Shown here: positions 12,201-23,745 of the stretch, in pieces
Layout of the letters: each line of letters opens with the position of its first letter
Position numbering within the stretch: position 1 is the first letter of the stretch
From: Plantago major
Lineage: Eukaryota; Streptophyta; Magnoliopsida; Lamiales; Plantaginaceae
Direction: 5' to 3'
NCBI GenBank assembly: GCA_026545765.1
Contig: CM048840.1
Location: 15,256,765-15,320,764 of the forward strand
Length of the DNA stretch: 64,000 nt
Made by a program: the position numbers and the translations under genes
The notes under the pieces: generated by a model
Told to the model about the DNA's origin: nothing
The model's input: the letters and a program-made list of their open reading frames with translations, nothing else
Databases searched by the model: none

Positions 12201-12829
12201 AAACTCAAAATCCAATCACTTTCACAATATTATTCTATCTATCTATTGAAATTTTTTAACTTAACTATATGCCTGCAAAGTCGCAAACTGAACGGAAGAA
12301 GCAGAAGAAAAAAAATCAAACCGAAACAAGAAGCAACGTACCTGTCAGAAGCAGAACGGAAGAGATGGAAGATAAACCGGCATTGAACTGAACGGAAGAA
12401 GCAGAAGAACTGAAGAACCAGCAGAAACCGATCGAACTGAAGAACTAGCAAGAGTGATTGAAGCGGAAGAAGCGTAAGAATCAGAGAACGGAAGCCGTTT
12501 ATCGAATCAGAGAACGCGAAGCCGATCGAGCAGTAAGAAGAAGCGGAAGAAGAAGCAGATCTGAAAGACAAATGACAAATCGATTCTGCAAATTGAAAAA
12601 TGAAAGGGGATTTTTCTTTTTTGGGGTTTTGCCGTTTTGCAAAACAAATTTCAAAAAAAAAATTTTAAACGCCTGCACCGTGGAACTGGTGGTCACCGGT
12701 CCAACCCGGTTTTGGACCGATTTTTCCGGTTTTGGGCCAAGCGGTTTAAGGCCGGTTTTTTAGCCCTATTTGGGCCGTCCCATAGCGGTTTAGCGGTCCG
12801 ACCGGTCGGACCTGAATTTTAAAACATAG
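9223..12829 (-). mobile_element. Full-length hAT transposon with perfect 8-bp target duplication
   Basis: Terminal inverted repeats ctatgttttaaaa (9223-9235) and ttttaaaacatag (12817-12829) are perfect over 13 bp. The 8-bp duplication atatacct flanks them at 9215-9222 and 12830-12837. Both subterminal regions are dense in accggt/ccggtt motifs, as expected for transposase-binding sites of hAT elements. The interior encodes a hAT transposase on the minus strand, so both the ends and the coding region support the family. Confidence 0.95.
9518..12081 (-). pseudogene. hAT transposase (BED finger, DUF659, hAT dimerisation domain), frameshifted
   Basis: The ATG is at 12081. The N-terminus is followed by a frameshift near 11965, in an A-run, into a BED zinc finger (CNFCHKRFGGGG with HRMKEH, about 11850-11960). 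DUF659 follows at about 11138-11430 (WIDSGCTIMGDGW). The middle region (SPCSAHCLNLILEDIGK near 11060) is reached through more frameshifts near 11160, 10950 and 10657. The C-terminal dimerisation domain spans about 10019-10221 (SSSYGCERNWSVFERIH). The last coding exons fit GT-AG introns: ...-10342, 10221-10019, 9919-9756 and 9645-9518, ending in an acidic tail. At least four frameshifts make it non-functional, although the element ends are intact, so it could only move with transposase supplied in trans. Confidence 0.85.
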
Positions 12830-12902
12830 ATATACCTTGCTAATTACTTTTTTAGTAAAACTTTTATATATATATATATATATTGGTTCATAGAAAATAG
12901 CT

Positions 12903-12921
12903 TGTCACGCGTAGCGTGACA
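12903..12921. repeat. Perfect 8-bp stem palindrome
   Basis: TGTCACGC and GCGTGACA are separated by gta, just outside the hAT element. A related CACGTGTCGCG stretch occurs near 13725. They may mark the ends of an unrecognised insert, but I could not prove this. Confidence 0.6.
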
Positions 12922-13417
12922 CGCGCCTTCTCATAAAATATGTATCTATACTATATCCTAGGAAAATACAACCAGGTAGTTACTTCACCAAATAGAAGTT
13001 ACAAAAAAAGAAAAAATAATAAAAATAAAATAGAAATAAAAAAGAAACTATGAAACTGAGTATATGGAAACTACATGCTGCGGCAGTTCATTTTCTCATA
13101 TATTTATACTTTTCCAGTGTCATGCAATTTGTTACTTTTCTTTGTTTTAATTAGCATTATTGTATTTCAACATGCATGATTCAATATATATTGCATAATT
13201 ACGTTTTATATAACGGGTACACCGCGCTAAAGCCCATTATTTTTTAACAATTAAATCTAATATGAGGGCACATCTGTGTAAAATAAGTAGTACTATTTTT
13301 TATTTATTCAAAATATTTTGGCATGTTGTTTTGCAAAATTAGAACCTATTAGCATATTATATTTGGCAATTAGTTGGATAATCTTGGAAACAAATGAAGC
13401 TTCGTGGATAATCCACC

Positions 13418-13493
13418 GGAGCTTCCATAACCGGAATGGAAGCTCCGTGGTGGAGCTTCCATGCGGGAAACTCCTCCATCATGGAGCTTCCAT
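13418..13493. repeat. Cluster of an 11-bp motif in direct and inverted orientation
   Basis: GGAGCTTCCAT occurs at 13418-13428, 13452-13462 and 13483-13493, and inverted at 13436-13446. The first and the inverted copy form a perfect 11-bp stem with a 7-base loop. The surrounding 12838-13899 is AT-rich and has no gene. Confidence 0.8.
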
Positions 13494-13899
13494 TTAATAA
13501 TTGAAGTCAGCCATGGAATAACCTTGAAGTTTCAAGCTTCTTCCATGGTGATGTTTTTTTTTAATTTTTCTTTATTTTATTTTTATTTTTCTAATTTTGA
13601 GTGGAGCTATATTTTCATGGGTAATTTTGCAATTTTTTAATAAAATATGATCTATTTGAAATTAATAAAAATTTACCGTATTTACATTTAAATCCAATGT
13701 ATTTATGTATTTTGCAATGTGACACGTGTCGCGTAACTACGTCGCCACATGGTACGTAAATTGGACAATAATACATTCAAAGGCACCAAAATCGGACGGT
13801 CATAAACAAAGGTACATTTTTCGGAAATGTCACAATATAGGATACCTTTTTCGGATTTTTCCCCAATTGCTCGGGTTCTTCAAAACTACTACTTCGGTA

Positions 13900-14154
13900 C
13901 TTCCTATATCTAGTCCGAAGATTTTCATTTTACCATTTTTGGTGTCCTATTTAAAGCTTACAATTTCAATATTTGTCAGTTCATACTCCAACTATAATAT
14001 TTAATAAGTATATTCATCTTTTCACAAAATTCAATACAAAAAGTAAAAGTCAACACAAAATTCCAACCCCACACCATTATTTTAATCAAAAATTAATCTA
14101 CCCTTTTATTTATCTCGCTCAAATGTAAAATTACTTCGGACAGGACGGAGGAAG
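13900..14154. mobile_element. Stowaway-like MITE (255 bp)
   Basis: It is flanked by TA on both sides (13898-13899 and 14155-14156). The ends are imperfect inverted repeats: cttcctatatctagtccgaa against cttcctccgtcctgtccgaa. The cggaggaagTA end is typical of plant Tc1/Mariner Stowaway MITEs. Confidence 0.8.
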
Positions 14155-14156
14155 TA

Positions 14157-17100
14157 TACTAAATCAATTAGATGAAGTGCAAAATTGCAAACTTTACATT
14201 GGTCAACTGTTTATCTTTCTTTGTTGATCCTAAGATTGATCGGTTTAAAACATCCAGCGCAATATTGCCTCTTGTTTCCCGTCTCACAGCCTGCAAATAC
14301 CGAACAAACTTGGGCCCAACAAACTTACTGAAATTTAAAGTATAAAATGGGACATAACACACGCTAGACATTACTCTATGTCCCTATCTCATTTCTGTCA
14401 CTAAAAATCCTTGCAGTTTAAATCTCCGCTATTATTAACGGCCCAGAATCTCATACAGCTTGTCTTTAACGTTTTGTTAACACAGTGGACGCTCTCCGGA
14501 GCAAAGAATTCGTTAAACGTAGAACACATTACTTAGAAGTTAGCGAGATTGTATTTTATGTAGTAATTTGCCATTCTAGATCAAGTTAAGTAAACTATTA
14601 TCAAGTAAATGTAACAAATTATCCGAAATAAGAATAACAAAAAAGCACAGACAATCAAGTGGCATCCAGTAGAAAACTCCTGGCTAGATCCTTGATCCCT
14701 GACTCAATCCAAGTGAGGAATTCTCTTCAGCAATTGTTGCAACACTCGGTTATTTCAATGTTTTCATTCGACTTCATGATAAAAAATAGAAACAAATGAA
14801 ACAGGAAAAGAAAAATAGAGCTTTATAAACACAATATTGCCATGTAACAACAAGAACACAGATCTTATTTATACCTTTTTCTAGACCACAGGCAACGATA
14901 AAAGAGAAAGAAAAGAAAACAAGCACATTGACCTTCATAAAGCCGGACCAGACCTGCACTCTAAAGCTTCAGTATGTCAACCATCACTCTCCCATCTTAC
15001 TCCCCGCACCGAGAGCCATCATATTTAACTAAGCAACGGCGCACGAATCCTATGAAATATGTACCAAAATTAAAGTAGAGGTGTCATCAGCAACCAAACC
15101 TCCGTCCGACCAGCAAACAAACAAATCGAACGCACATGCGCAAAGTCGCCTTGACAGCTTGATTGTCACCTTCTCCGGCCCCTGATCATATATACACTCT
15201 CGAGCAATCAAAATCAACACCAACCATATAGAACATGTGTCCTGTGTCAAAAGTTTATTTCCATGGATTCATTCCTATTGTCCCAACCATAAACTAATCT
15301 CCAGAAATTAATACCAATAACATGAACTCCAATTTAATGACTTCAACATGATATTGGTCAAACTACAAACTAAAGCCCGAATAAAAAGATGAGAAAATCT
15401 TAAACTAAAAAAATATAGGGTGCTCCAGATTCTTGGCCATCAGTAATATTTCCCAACGATTGTATTCATACAGATGATAATAAACGGCACCATTTTCGAT
15501 TGGAATGTAATAGTTGGAAAAAATCAAACCATGCGAACGTACAAGCACATTAAATTTCTCATGTAGCAAGGAGATGATGATAGAAAGAAGTCACGCCAAA
15601 CTGTCACACACATCCATTAGCCAAATAAAAAAAAAAAGATACAATATGAAAAAACCATTTCAAGGAATTAGGTGACAGGCTCTTGTACTCGGCGACTCTT
15701 AGTGAAGCAAACATATGTGGGTGGATACCATGTAATGGAAAAGAACACAAAGCACATTCTGCCCCGAATAAAACACATACACGAACTCATTACATATAAC
15801 TGATCATCAAAGGTTAGTAACACTTAAACAAGATATAATTAAGCACATTACTGTTTTGCAGATAGGAACCTTGTATTGAATTGAATTGATAATTAGGTCT
15901 TTACAACTTCATTTAGTTTTTCTTTTATGCTCTAATTGTCAATAGAGTATGCACATTTCTCCTTCATAAAAAGTTAAAAGTAGGGAGATCTACAACCAAG
16001 CTACATCATAATCCATCAAACGTTTTATTATCCATGGAAATAGGATAATACACATCTAGAAAAGTACATTAAGGAAGTGAAACAATGTTGTGATGGAAAG
16101 TTACAACATAATCTCAAAATTAAACCACACATCATTTTGCCAGAATCGATCAATCAGGATGAACTAAAAAAGCCAAACTAACTGAGTTATTTTTAGTCAG
16201 TTTACTATCCTGCCTGGCTGAGTTCATATCAAAAAAATCAAAAGCAATTTTCAAATTTCTTACCTTTGTTCGAGGTGTCACCCGTTTAAAATTCACATGG
16301 GAAAGCAGATCATGTAGTACCTCCTGTTGTCAGCAAAAAAGTCTGAGCAGATTCATATTGAGCTAAATCAGGTTATAGTTACAAAAATTACTTAAATTAA
16401 TGATGTAGTTGGATAAACCAAAAGTGGAGGCCAAAAATCAGTGGAAGAATGAGGTTTGAAATTCTATTTATATCCAAATCATATAACCTGAAGAGCACAA
16501 TTTTCCTGGGCAGAATATACAGTTTTCCTATGCTATGAAATTCACCAAACCTTGTCAAAGTTATTATGATATTATCTAAAAAATCCTTCAGCATCATCCA
16601 GGGTAGATTCAAATAAAGGATCAGGGCAAATACAAAGTAGTTGATTACAATGACGTGATCAGATCGAATGAAACAGCCCCCAACAAGTCATCAATAAATG
16701 TAAGCAAATAAAATAAAAACATCAACCGTCCAGTATGGGTTATGCATTGAACAAAAGCCCACACTGACAAACAAGATGACTTAAACAGTTACCAACTCTA
16801 GTTATAAAACTGAATGGTCAACTCAGAAAAGCAAATAATTAGGGAGAAAGAACCATGGAGAGAAATATTGGTATAATAGAGGGTTGATAGTAAATAAGGG
16901 AATAAACCAGAACATCACCCACAAAAGTGTTACGTTTTGGATACAATGACTGACTTCGCTGCCTGAAACCGATCCAGCTTATCAATCAAACAAAGCATAA
17001 GCATTATAAGTTTTAGTTTTGACAGAAGTTAAACTAAGGTTGGTTTCGTCAACTGATACTTTATACAAGAGCATCATACATTACATGCAATGAGTATTCC

Positions 17101-17900
17101 CTGAATAATGACAGAAAACTTGAAGGCAATGCACGATTATGACCATCCTACAGGCCAAAAAAAAGTAAACGAAATCTAACTTCATACTATTACCAGCCTA
17201 AATCAAGGCTTTGCTTGCTGAACACCAATGTCATCTTCTGCAATCAGTTCTACAACCAAGAAAATCACACGCATAGAACAAGGTATTAGGATCAAAACAA
17301 CTGAAGGTAAAGTATACACAAGATCATAGAACGCATAAAGTTGCGAAAATCACACACATCAATTATCATTTATCACAAACAGCAGCAGTACATCACTTCC
17401 AAAAATTGACTCTTGCAAGTTGCAAGCATATGTAGTTGAAGCACAATGAGGATGCGCTTGTTGAAGTCTACTAAACTCAAACTGCATAAATAACATTGAA
17501 ATATGCCACTACCAAGGCAGTCAACAATGTAGTTTCTTTGATTTACAACCAATAACAACCTGCACAAGTGAATAATTACAGAATTTTTTCTAGGAATTAT
17601 ATTATTGGATGCAAAATCCAGGCCCAACACTATACCAAAAAACTGTCGGGAAAGAATGAGGTAATCAAACTTATAGAGACCTATTAAATCGGGGACAAAC
17701 TTCCACTTCTTCTGTTGAAATCGAAACTGTACCAAATGGCCTGTCCAGTCAATTTCAGTTCCGAAAAGAGGAATCCAGAGTTTTAAATTATAAGGGACCA
17801 GAGAAGATTAAGAGAGGAAACTCTGATAATAATCGACGGTATGCTTAAGAGAGTTTTGGTTGGTGTTGCACCGGACGGATACTCACGGTTTAGTTTAGGA
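14157..17900 (-). other. Gene-free by open frames; possible spliced minus-strand transcript
   Basis: No long open frame is present. Two short minus-strand stretches look like exons. One is a 60-bp segment near 16264-16323, preceded by a pyrimidine-rich acceptor and followed by gtaag, encoding LHDLLSHVNFKRVTPRTK. The other is a segment near 14160-14290 after ttgcag, encoding AVRRETRGNIALDVLNRS and ending in a stop. I do not recognise either peptide. A small-exon gene, a gene relic or a non-coding transcript are all possible. Confidence 0.25.
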
Positions 17901-18140
17901 TGTTGCCGTTTGGGAGAAGAATGACGCACGCGTATAAGAGTTGTTTTACGCTTTCATGTACCATTTTTGGCTCTTATTATATTGTATACTAAACTAATAT
18001 ACTATGCGTGTTATTGTGGCACATAGTTACAATACGTATTTGAAGACAATTAATATCGTTGTTTCTGATAATGAATTGTATTTTTTAAAGTTGAATTAGT
18101 GTTTGAGTTAGTGTCAATTGATCGTTGTTTTTTAATAATT
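17901..18140. other. Intergenic, nothing recognised
   Basis: AT-rich sequence running into a diverged tandem array. Confidence 0.4.
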
Positions 18141-18345
18141 AATTGATTTTGTTGGATTGAATTAGAGTTTAAAATTTAATTAAAGAAGATAGATTGATTT
18201 TTTTTTATGAGAATTGATTTTGCTGAGTTGAATTAGTGTTTGAAATTTAATTGGAGAAAGTAGATTGGTTTTTGTTATGATGCATTGATTTTATTGGAGT
18301 TGAATTAGGGCTTGTAATTAGATTGAATTAAACAGATTATATTAC
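18141..18345 (+). repeat. 71-bp tandem repeat, about three diverged copies
   Basis: Units starting aattgattttg at 18141, 18212 and about 18283 share a core of gttgaattag then tttgaaatttaattggagaa. The period is 71 bp, with many substitutions between copies. Confidence 0.7.
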
Positions 18346-18589
18346 AAGTGAGTTCAATTTAACTTAAATTAAGTACTTAAATGCACAACTTTAATAGTTG
18401 TCCATATATGTATAAAAAAATTATATTGTACTACATACCGTAATACTAACGATAGTGCATTTATGTTTGCCTGAAGAGGAAAAAAACAAGTAAAGGGAAC
18501 AACATTTGAGATTGAGAATGAAAATAAACATGTAATAGTTGTTTGGGAATAATTAAAATGAATTGTGTTTCAATTGAGTGTTAACCGTG

Positions 18590-18730
18590 AATCACTGAAT
18601 TATAATTAGGTTTTGAAAAATTGTACTTGTAATGGAATTAAAATTTTATTCTAAATTTTATAGGATTGTTATATATGGTGAGTAAAAGTGAAGTGGTATG
18701 TATAATAGTTTTTAAGATTTTGATTAGTTT
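18590..18730 (+). repeat. Dispersed repeat, copy 1 (copy 2 at 25545-25700)
   Basis: The stretch aattaggttttgaaaaattg, followed by gaattaaaatttta and ending near gtttttaagat, is repeated in the same order at 25565-25690. Similarity is clear but interrupted by small gaps. It is a non-coding dispersed family, possibly a MITE. Confidence 0.65.
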
Positions 18731-18739
18731 AATCATGCA

Positions 18740-19030
18740 TCTATCTATATAATAATACATTAAGCAAAAAAGGTTTTGAGCCATTCTAGAGTGTCCACAT
18801 CAAATAATTATTTGACAAAATCATGTGCTATGATTGGTCCATGCTTTTGATGAGTGTTAAATTCTTTTATTTTGATTGGTCCAAATTATTCAAGTTTGCT
18901 GATGTGTTGATCAGAATTTTGATTTCCAATATCGCGTTTGATGCTACAAATCAAAGTCACAATTTTGGAATGTACCACTTGTTCATGAAATTGTTCAGTT
19001 ACATTATTAAATATGGAAATAACATTTAAA
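18740..19030 (+). mobile_element. Helitron-like 5' end
   Basis: The sequence begins TCTATCTATATAATAATAC after an A, followed by an attggtccatg box and a second ttggtcc box, as at the 5' ends of many plant Helitrons. No matching 3' hairpin with CTRR was found, so the element is unbounded and may be truncated. Confidence 0.4.
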
Positions 19031-20233
19031 TTAATCTGAGACAAAATTATACCCAATATTATTTCTAAATAAGGTAATGTAATAAATACTATGAGCTAAA
19101 GTAATAATTATGAGGTTCTGATTTCTATTTAGTTGCTCTAATCATATATTCATATACATGTTTTCGAAATTTATTTAGTTGTTCTAATCACAAATCGATA
19201 GTAGCATTTTTTATATAGAGAGCAATCGTGAAAGTAATATAACGATTTTTCTCTCGATTTAACACTACCAATGATATATGTACACAAATAAATTCATTGC
19301 CCTTCGACTTTTCGAGCTCTATACGAGTTATACACTAATTTTTGTCATTAAGCTTACGACTTTTTTTGTTGAAACTCATATTTTGGTTTTGGTGAAAAGA
19401 TCATAAAAATTCGAGATTCATAAATCATTGGGATAACTTAAATTTTCAGTTAATGCGTTTAAATCTATTGGGCGAATAATTATTTTTATTAGCATGAACA
19501 TTATTCCAAGCACGATTTTGTTCATGGGACTAACCAAACATATTAATTTTTTATTCCGTTGTATTTCTGACATTTTATTTTTTACATAACCTTATGTCAA
19601 TACACATGCATGCATATCCGATTTCGCTATAATCAAACTGAATATTGTGAGAATTATAATTGTGATATTGAAAATAATAATTGAAAAATAATGGTTAGAA
19701 TATAATGAGCTCAAAACATCTATTTATTTTTAGAGACAAAAACCTCAAAAGAAAGGAGCTAGCTAATAGCAAGTACAGAACTTGGAGACAGAAGTATCAA
19801 GCAACGGAGCAACTAGCTAGAAAAATTAACTTCTCACAACACATATATAAAAGTACAATACTTTCACATTTTCACTCTCAAGTATAATGAATATAAAATT
19901 AAAAAATTGATAACGCCACATTTTGGGAAAAAATAAAGATTTTAAAAATATAAATAAAACTATAATAGTGGAATAATCATGTCAATAAGACTTGAATTCT
20001 GGACCTTTTTCTTAAAAATTAATACTACACACATTAAATTAAAATTAAAAGAATAAGATTAACGAATGGAATTTAAATTGAATTGAAAAGTTAGTGAAGC
20101 TTAAACCAAGTTTTTTAGGTTATATATACATATATGATGTTTAAGGATTGGCCTAATTACACTATAGTTGGAGAAACATGATTCGAAGCAGCCATGTTGA
20201 AGAAGATGAATTTATTGCCAACATGATTGTAGG
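19031..20233. other. AT-rich intergenic, nothing recognised
   Basis: No gene or clear repeat. It may be the interior of the Helitron-like unit that starts at 18740. Confidence 0.4.
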
Positions 20234-20310
20234 TAGGGATGATAATGGCCTGGGCTTTTAGAGGCCCTGTCCAGGCCCGTCCATTCTGTCAAAGTTCGGG
20301 GACAGTTGTC
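20234..20310 (+). mobile_element. Truncated hAT-type MITE end
   Basis: TAGGGATGATAATGG, followed by GGCC-rich sequence (ggcctgggc, ccaggcccg), matches the style of the complete hAT MITE at 42622-43454. It is cut off at the LTR-like block beginning TGATGAGC at 20311. Confidence 0.5.
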
Positions 20311-20858
20311 TGATGAGCTCGTATTTTGGGCTCTCATTTCGTTCCTTTTATCATCTTTCGTTCAATTCGTCCTTATTTGTTTGTTTTAGCGTATCTTGTG
20401 CGTTTTTATGTGTTTTGTGTTTTAGTTGTGTTCCACAGGTTTTCGTGCGTTTAGAGTTGTTTTGGAGGAAGAAACGATGCTTTTTGAAGGTCGTGTCCGA
20501 GAAGAAGTTCAAAAACTCCACTTGAAACTCCATTCTGCTCAGAATGTGAAGAAATGCATGAAGAGGCCGCTAGTCGCGGCCCAAACTAGCCTGGTCGCGA
20601 CCCCACGTGAATCCAAGCTGAGGAAGCTGCAGGTCGCGACCAAGAAGATCTCCGGTCGCGAGCAACGGTGAACTACTTTCCAATACACCGCAGGTCGTGA
20701 CCACCATGGAACCAGCTGGTCGTGACCGACTTTATACTGGTCGCGACCAACGTTAAATTCAGAAAACGCTATGTTCTTTTAGAGTCGAAGAAGACATTTT
20801 GAAAACTACTTCTTTTCTTACGTTTTGTTCTGACTCTCAAGCAATAAACCCTAGTATA
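20311..20858 (+). mobile_element. LTR-like block with palindrome array
   Basis: It starts TGATGAGCTCG after the interrupted hAT end and includes a polyadenylation-type aataaa near 20843. It carries seven near-copies of GGTCGCGACC between 20571 and 20748. The layout resembles LTRs of large plant Ty3-type elements. The right end is lost where Helitron-like sequence begins, so no target duplication can be tested. Confidence 0.5.
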
Positions 20859-22530
20859 TCTATATCTATGAATTGAAAAAGTTTTCAAGGCTTCCTATTG
20901 GTCCATTTTTCATGCTTACGTGGCACAATACTCAATTCTGATTGGTTGAAAAAAATTGTGGAGGGTGTTTTGGTCTGTTCACAGTTCATCCTGATATCTA
21001 GAACAATTAACAAGGGCAATCCGGTCCATTCAAATATTTCTTTAATTATACATTCTACTGTTATTTTTGGTATGTTAACTACATATATAGTTTTTATTAA
21101 ATCTAATATAACTTTATCTACAAAACTTCAAAAAATATTTTGAACATATATTTGAATTCGTCGTGACAAGACGAATCCATATAAATCAATCTTGAATACA
21201 ATTATTTGATTCATTAAAATAAAATATAAATTTATTAAATAAGATAAAATAAAATAATAGAATTTTAAAAATATAGAATTTATTAAATTAATTCAATCCT
21301 ACGTGAAATTTTGTGGAATTAGTTGCATTTTCAAACAGTATATCTTTCAATAATGTTATTTTTTGTATGTTGGCTGCATATATAGTTTTATTAAATATCA
21401 TATAAATTTATCTACAAACCCTGAAAATATCTTGAACATATATTTCAATTCATCGTGACAAGACGAATCCATAAACATTAATCTATAATATTATTATTAA
21501 TTAAATACATCATTTTACTTACTAAAATAAAATATAAATTTAATAAATAAAATAAAATGAAATAACAGAATTTTAAAATATAGTGTTTATTAAATATTTA
21601 ATACTCACTTATCTATTTAACAAGAAATTAATAAATTTCGATTCTACAGTTGAGCAGAGTCTGAATTGGGGGCGAGAATTTTGTTTAATGAAGTTTTTTG
21701 CCAGGTTAAACATGATGCTAATGTTTTAGCACTTATCAGGTGGGTGTTTTTATATAATATAATATGATATATAAAGTTGATGGGCTAAACCCCACCAGAT
21801 TCATTCAAATTCAAGTCATCCTACCGCGTGAAATTTTGATACGGTTGAGAAGAGTCCAAATAGGGGGATGTTATTGCTAGGGATCATGAGGGCAATGTTA
21901 TTGCTATGTGATAAAATTTTATGGCTTATGGTTGCTGAAAATATGGAAGGTTTGCCAGCCAAATTAAGAACTAAATTTGTTCGAAATTTTGAGTGGTAAG
22001 ACGTAGTAATTGAAAGGGATTGTTATGTTGTGATTAAACTTTTTAAATCAACAAATTTCAGCTTTGCCCATTTGTTACACTTTACAATAAAATTCTGGCA
22101 TTTGATGTAGATTTTTGTTCCATGAAGTTTTGTCAGGTTAAACGTGAGGCTAACGTTTTAGCACATAGATAATCAATTGGGTGTTCTTATGATGATGTTG
22201 GATTGGTCGATTTGTATTATACATACCAAGATCATTATGTGAGGGTAGCACATACCACCTCAGAGGTTGTCTCGATTAATTTATTTTGTTCTCCCATTTA
22301 TCTATTATTAAACGTAAACTATATCGTGGCATCGCCACGTGAAGTTTGTGGAATTAGTTGCATTTTTAGCCAATATATATTTCACTGTTTATTTTTTGTA
22401 GGGACCCTTTGTTTGTTGGCTGCACATATAGTTCTTATTAAATCTCACATACATTTATCTACAAAAATTCCAAAAATATATTTGAACATATATTTAAATT
22501 CGCACCCCCCAAAGACGAATTCATCTAAAA
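20859..22530 (+). repeat. Composite repeat with Helitron-like start and about 290-bp units
   Basis: It opens tatctatatctatg, with a cctattggtccat box like the unit at 18740. Non-coding units of about 290 bp follow, each with a hairpin of the form gaattcgtc, gtgacaa, gacgaatcc. Hairpins lie at 21154, 21446 and, degenerate, 22496. RNase H fragments are embedded between units (21640-22200). The same family recurs at 33794-34000, 34855-35480 and 41170-41400. Confidence 0.6.
21640..22200 (+). pseudogene. RNase H-like (RVT_3) fragments in the composite repeat
   Basis: Around 21890-22080 an interrupted frame reads AENMEGLPAKLRTKFVRNF and IERDCYVVIKLFKS, which resembles the central RVT_3 core. Near 22135-22190 it ends with QVKREANVLAHR, the family's C-terminal motif. 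A second C-terminal piece (about 21705-21740, QVKHDANVLALI-like) precedes it, so the C-terminus is duplicated around the core. Stops make it non-coding. The 40378-40647 copy is better preserved. Confidence 0.6.
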
Positions 22531-23554
22531 CTTCTTGACTTTAATTTATGACTCGCATGTTACCATAAAGTCGGCTAACAACAATATTATCTACTATAAT
22601 GGTGTACTTAAATGAAACTATACACATATTCTTCTCGAGTTGTTATTTTTTTTATTTTATATGGAGCAAGATAAATTTGATGCTTCTATTTTATTTTTTT
22701 TACTATATGCTCCATCAGATGGAGTTGGAGTGGTTGCAAAATAATATTTGCGACATATTTGACTTTGATACGGTAGGAATACCCTTTATTTGTTATTATT
22801 AAATGGCGGAGGTTCATGCGTAGTTAAAGTTTACACTGCACGGTCGGGATAAGGAAGAATAACCTTGAGTACGTGTTCGTTCTCCACCATCATGTAAATT
22901 AGCTGAGTTACTGTGAGTATAGCTTTTGGCTCACATGAAAAAGCTTTAGAACTAGTTTAAGATGTTTGACAGCTTTTGGAGATAGTTAACATGTGTTTAG
23001 TTCCTAGTTGAACAGCTTTTGGAGATAGTTAAAAGAGGCAGATTTGAAAATGTAAATTGTAAATGCTCAGAAGTGAACCTCAACTCTACTGTAAACAAGA
23101 TTGGATTTTGCAACTTTTAAAAATACTACTGTATGTTAGCTTTCGAGTTTGCAAAATGGACTATCCAGAATTACTAACATATACACAATTCTGGTTCTTA
23201 GCCTGGCTTCAAGCGGATTCTTGATCTACAGATCTCAACAAACCTGTAGTGAATGCAGAATTCTTGATTAACACAACTGCACTGGCTTATTGGTACTTGG
23301 TAGTAGTATCATCACAGCCAAAGATAAATCTACAGACTCGTGGCATGCATAGCAAAATGCAGGTTTGAAGAAGCTGGAAGTCAAACCAACAAAATCGAAC
23401 CAAGAAAAGTTCCTGCTAATTCTTTTACACTTTTCCCAGTCTAGGACTGCCAAGCCATTTCCTGTGAGCACGATGACGTATCCAACAGCAATTCAAGTTT
23501 TTCCCAGAGACCTAACAGGGTCCAGGAAACCACATAACATAACTGAAATTTTTG
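22531..23554. other. Intergenic, nothing recognised
   Basis: AT-rich, with no gene or clear repeat. The part from about 23360 may extend the decayed translocator copy described next. Confidence 0.4.
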
Positions 23555-23640
23555 AGTAGGCTAATGTCATCAACTGCTTCTTAAGACAGACTGGTTTTAG
23601 AGACGGTAGATGTTCTAGATGCAATCATTTGTACACCTTA
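23555..23640 (-). pseudogene. Degenerate fragment of an XPT-type translocator
   Basis: On the plus strand, ggctaatgtcatcaactgct and what follows align with XPT at 24228-24300 (ggctaatgtcgtcaagtgct) at roughly three in four bases with a single gap. The corresponding XPT protein segment is the conserved FYHLYNQSSYEALDDISPL. Stops and a frameshift destroy the frame. It is in the same orientation as XPT and lies behind its 3' end, so a tandem duplicate seems the simplest origin. Weaker similarity continues to about 23470. Confidence 0.6.
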
Positions 23641-23660
23641 CGACAAATACAACAAATTTG

Positions 23661-23745
23661 GCCCGAACACTTACAAAGGATATTATGATACTTAATGGTA
23701 GTGCAGATTGATTGAATATTGAATTCAAATCTGTTTCAGCATAGG
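23661..23745 (+). repeat. Copy of the Vps62 intron end found at 1-80
   Basis: The sequence cgaacacttacaaaggatat to gaattcaaatctgtttcag repeats positions 2-78 of the window with only a few mismatches. The following bases are only weakly similar to the Vps62 exon. It is a gene-fragment copy 23.6 kb from the first. Confidence 0.85.

Noticed and set aside
17373..17735. Minus-strand open frame of 120 codons
   Set aside because: It begins at a TTG rather than ATG, is very hydrophobic without a pattern, and matches no family I know. It may be chance in AT-rich DNA.
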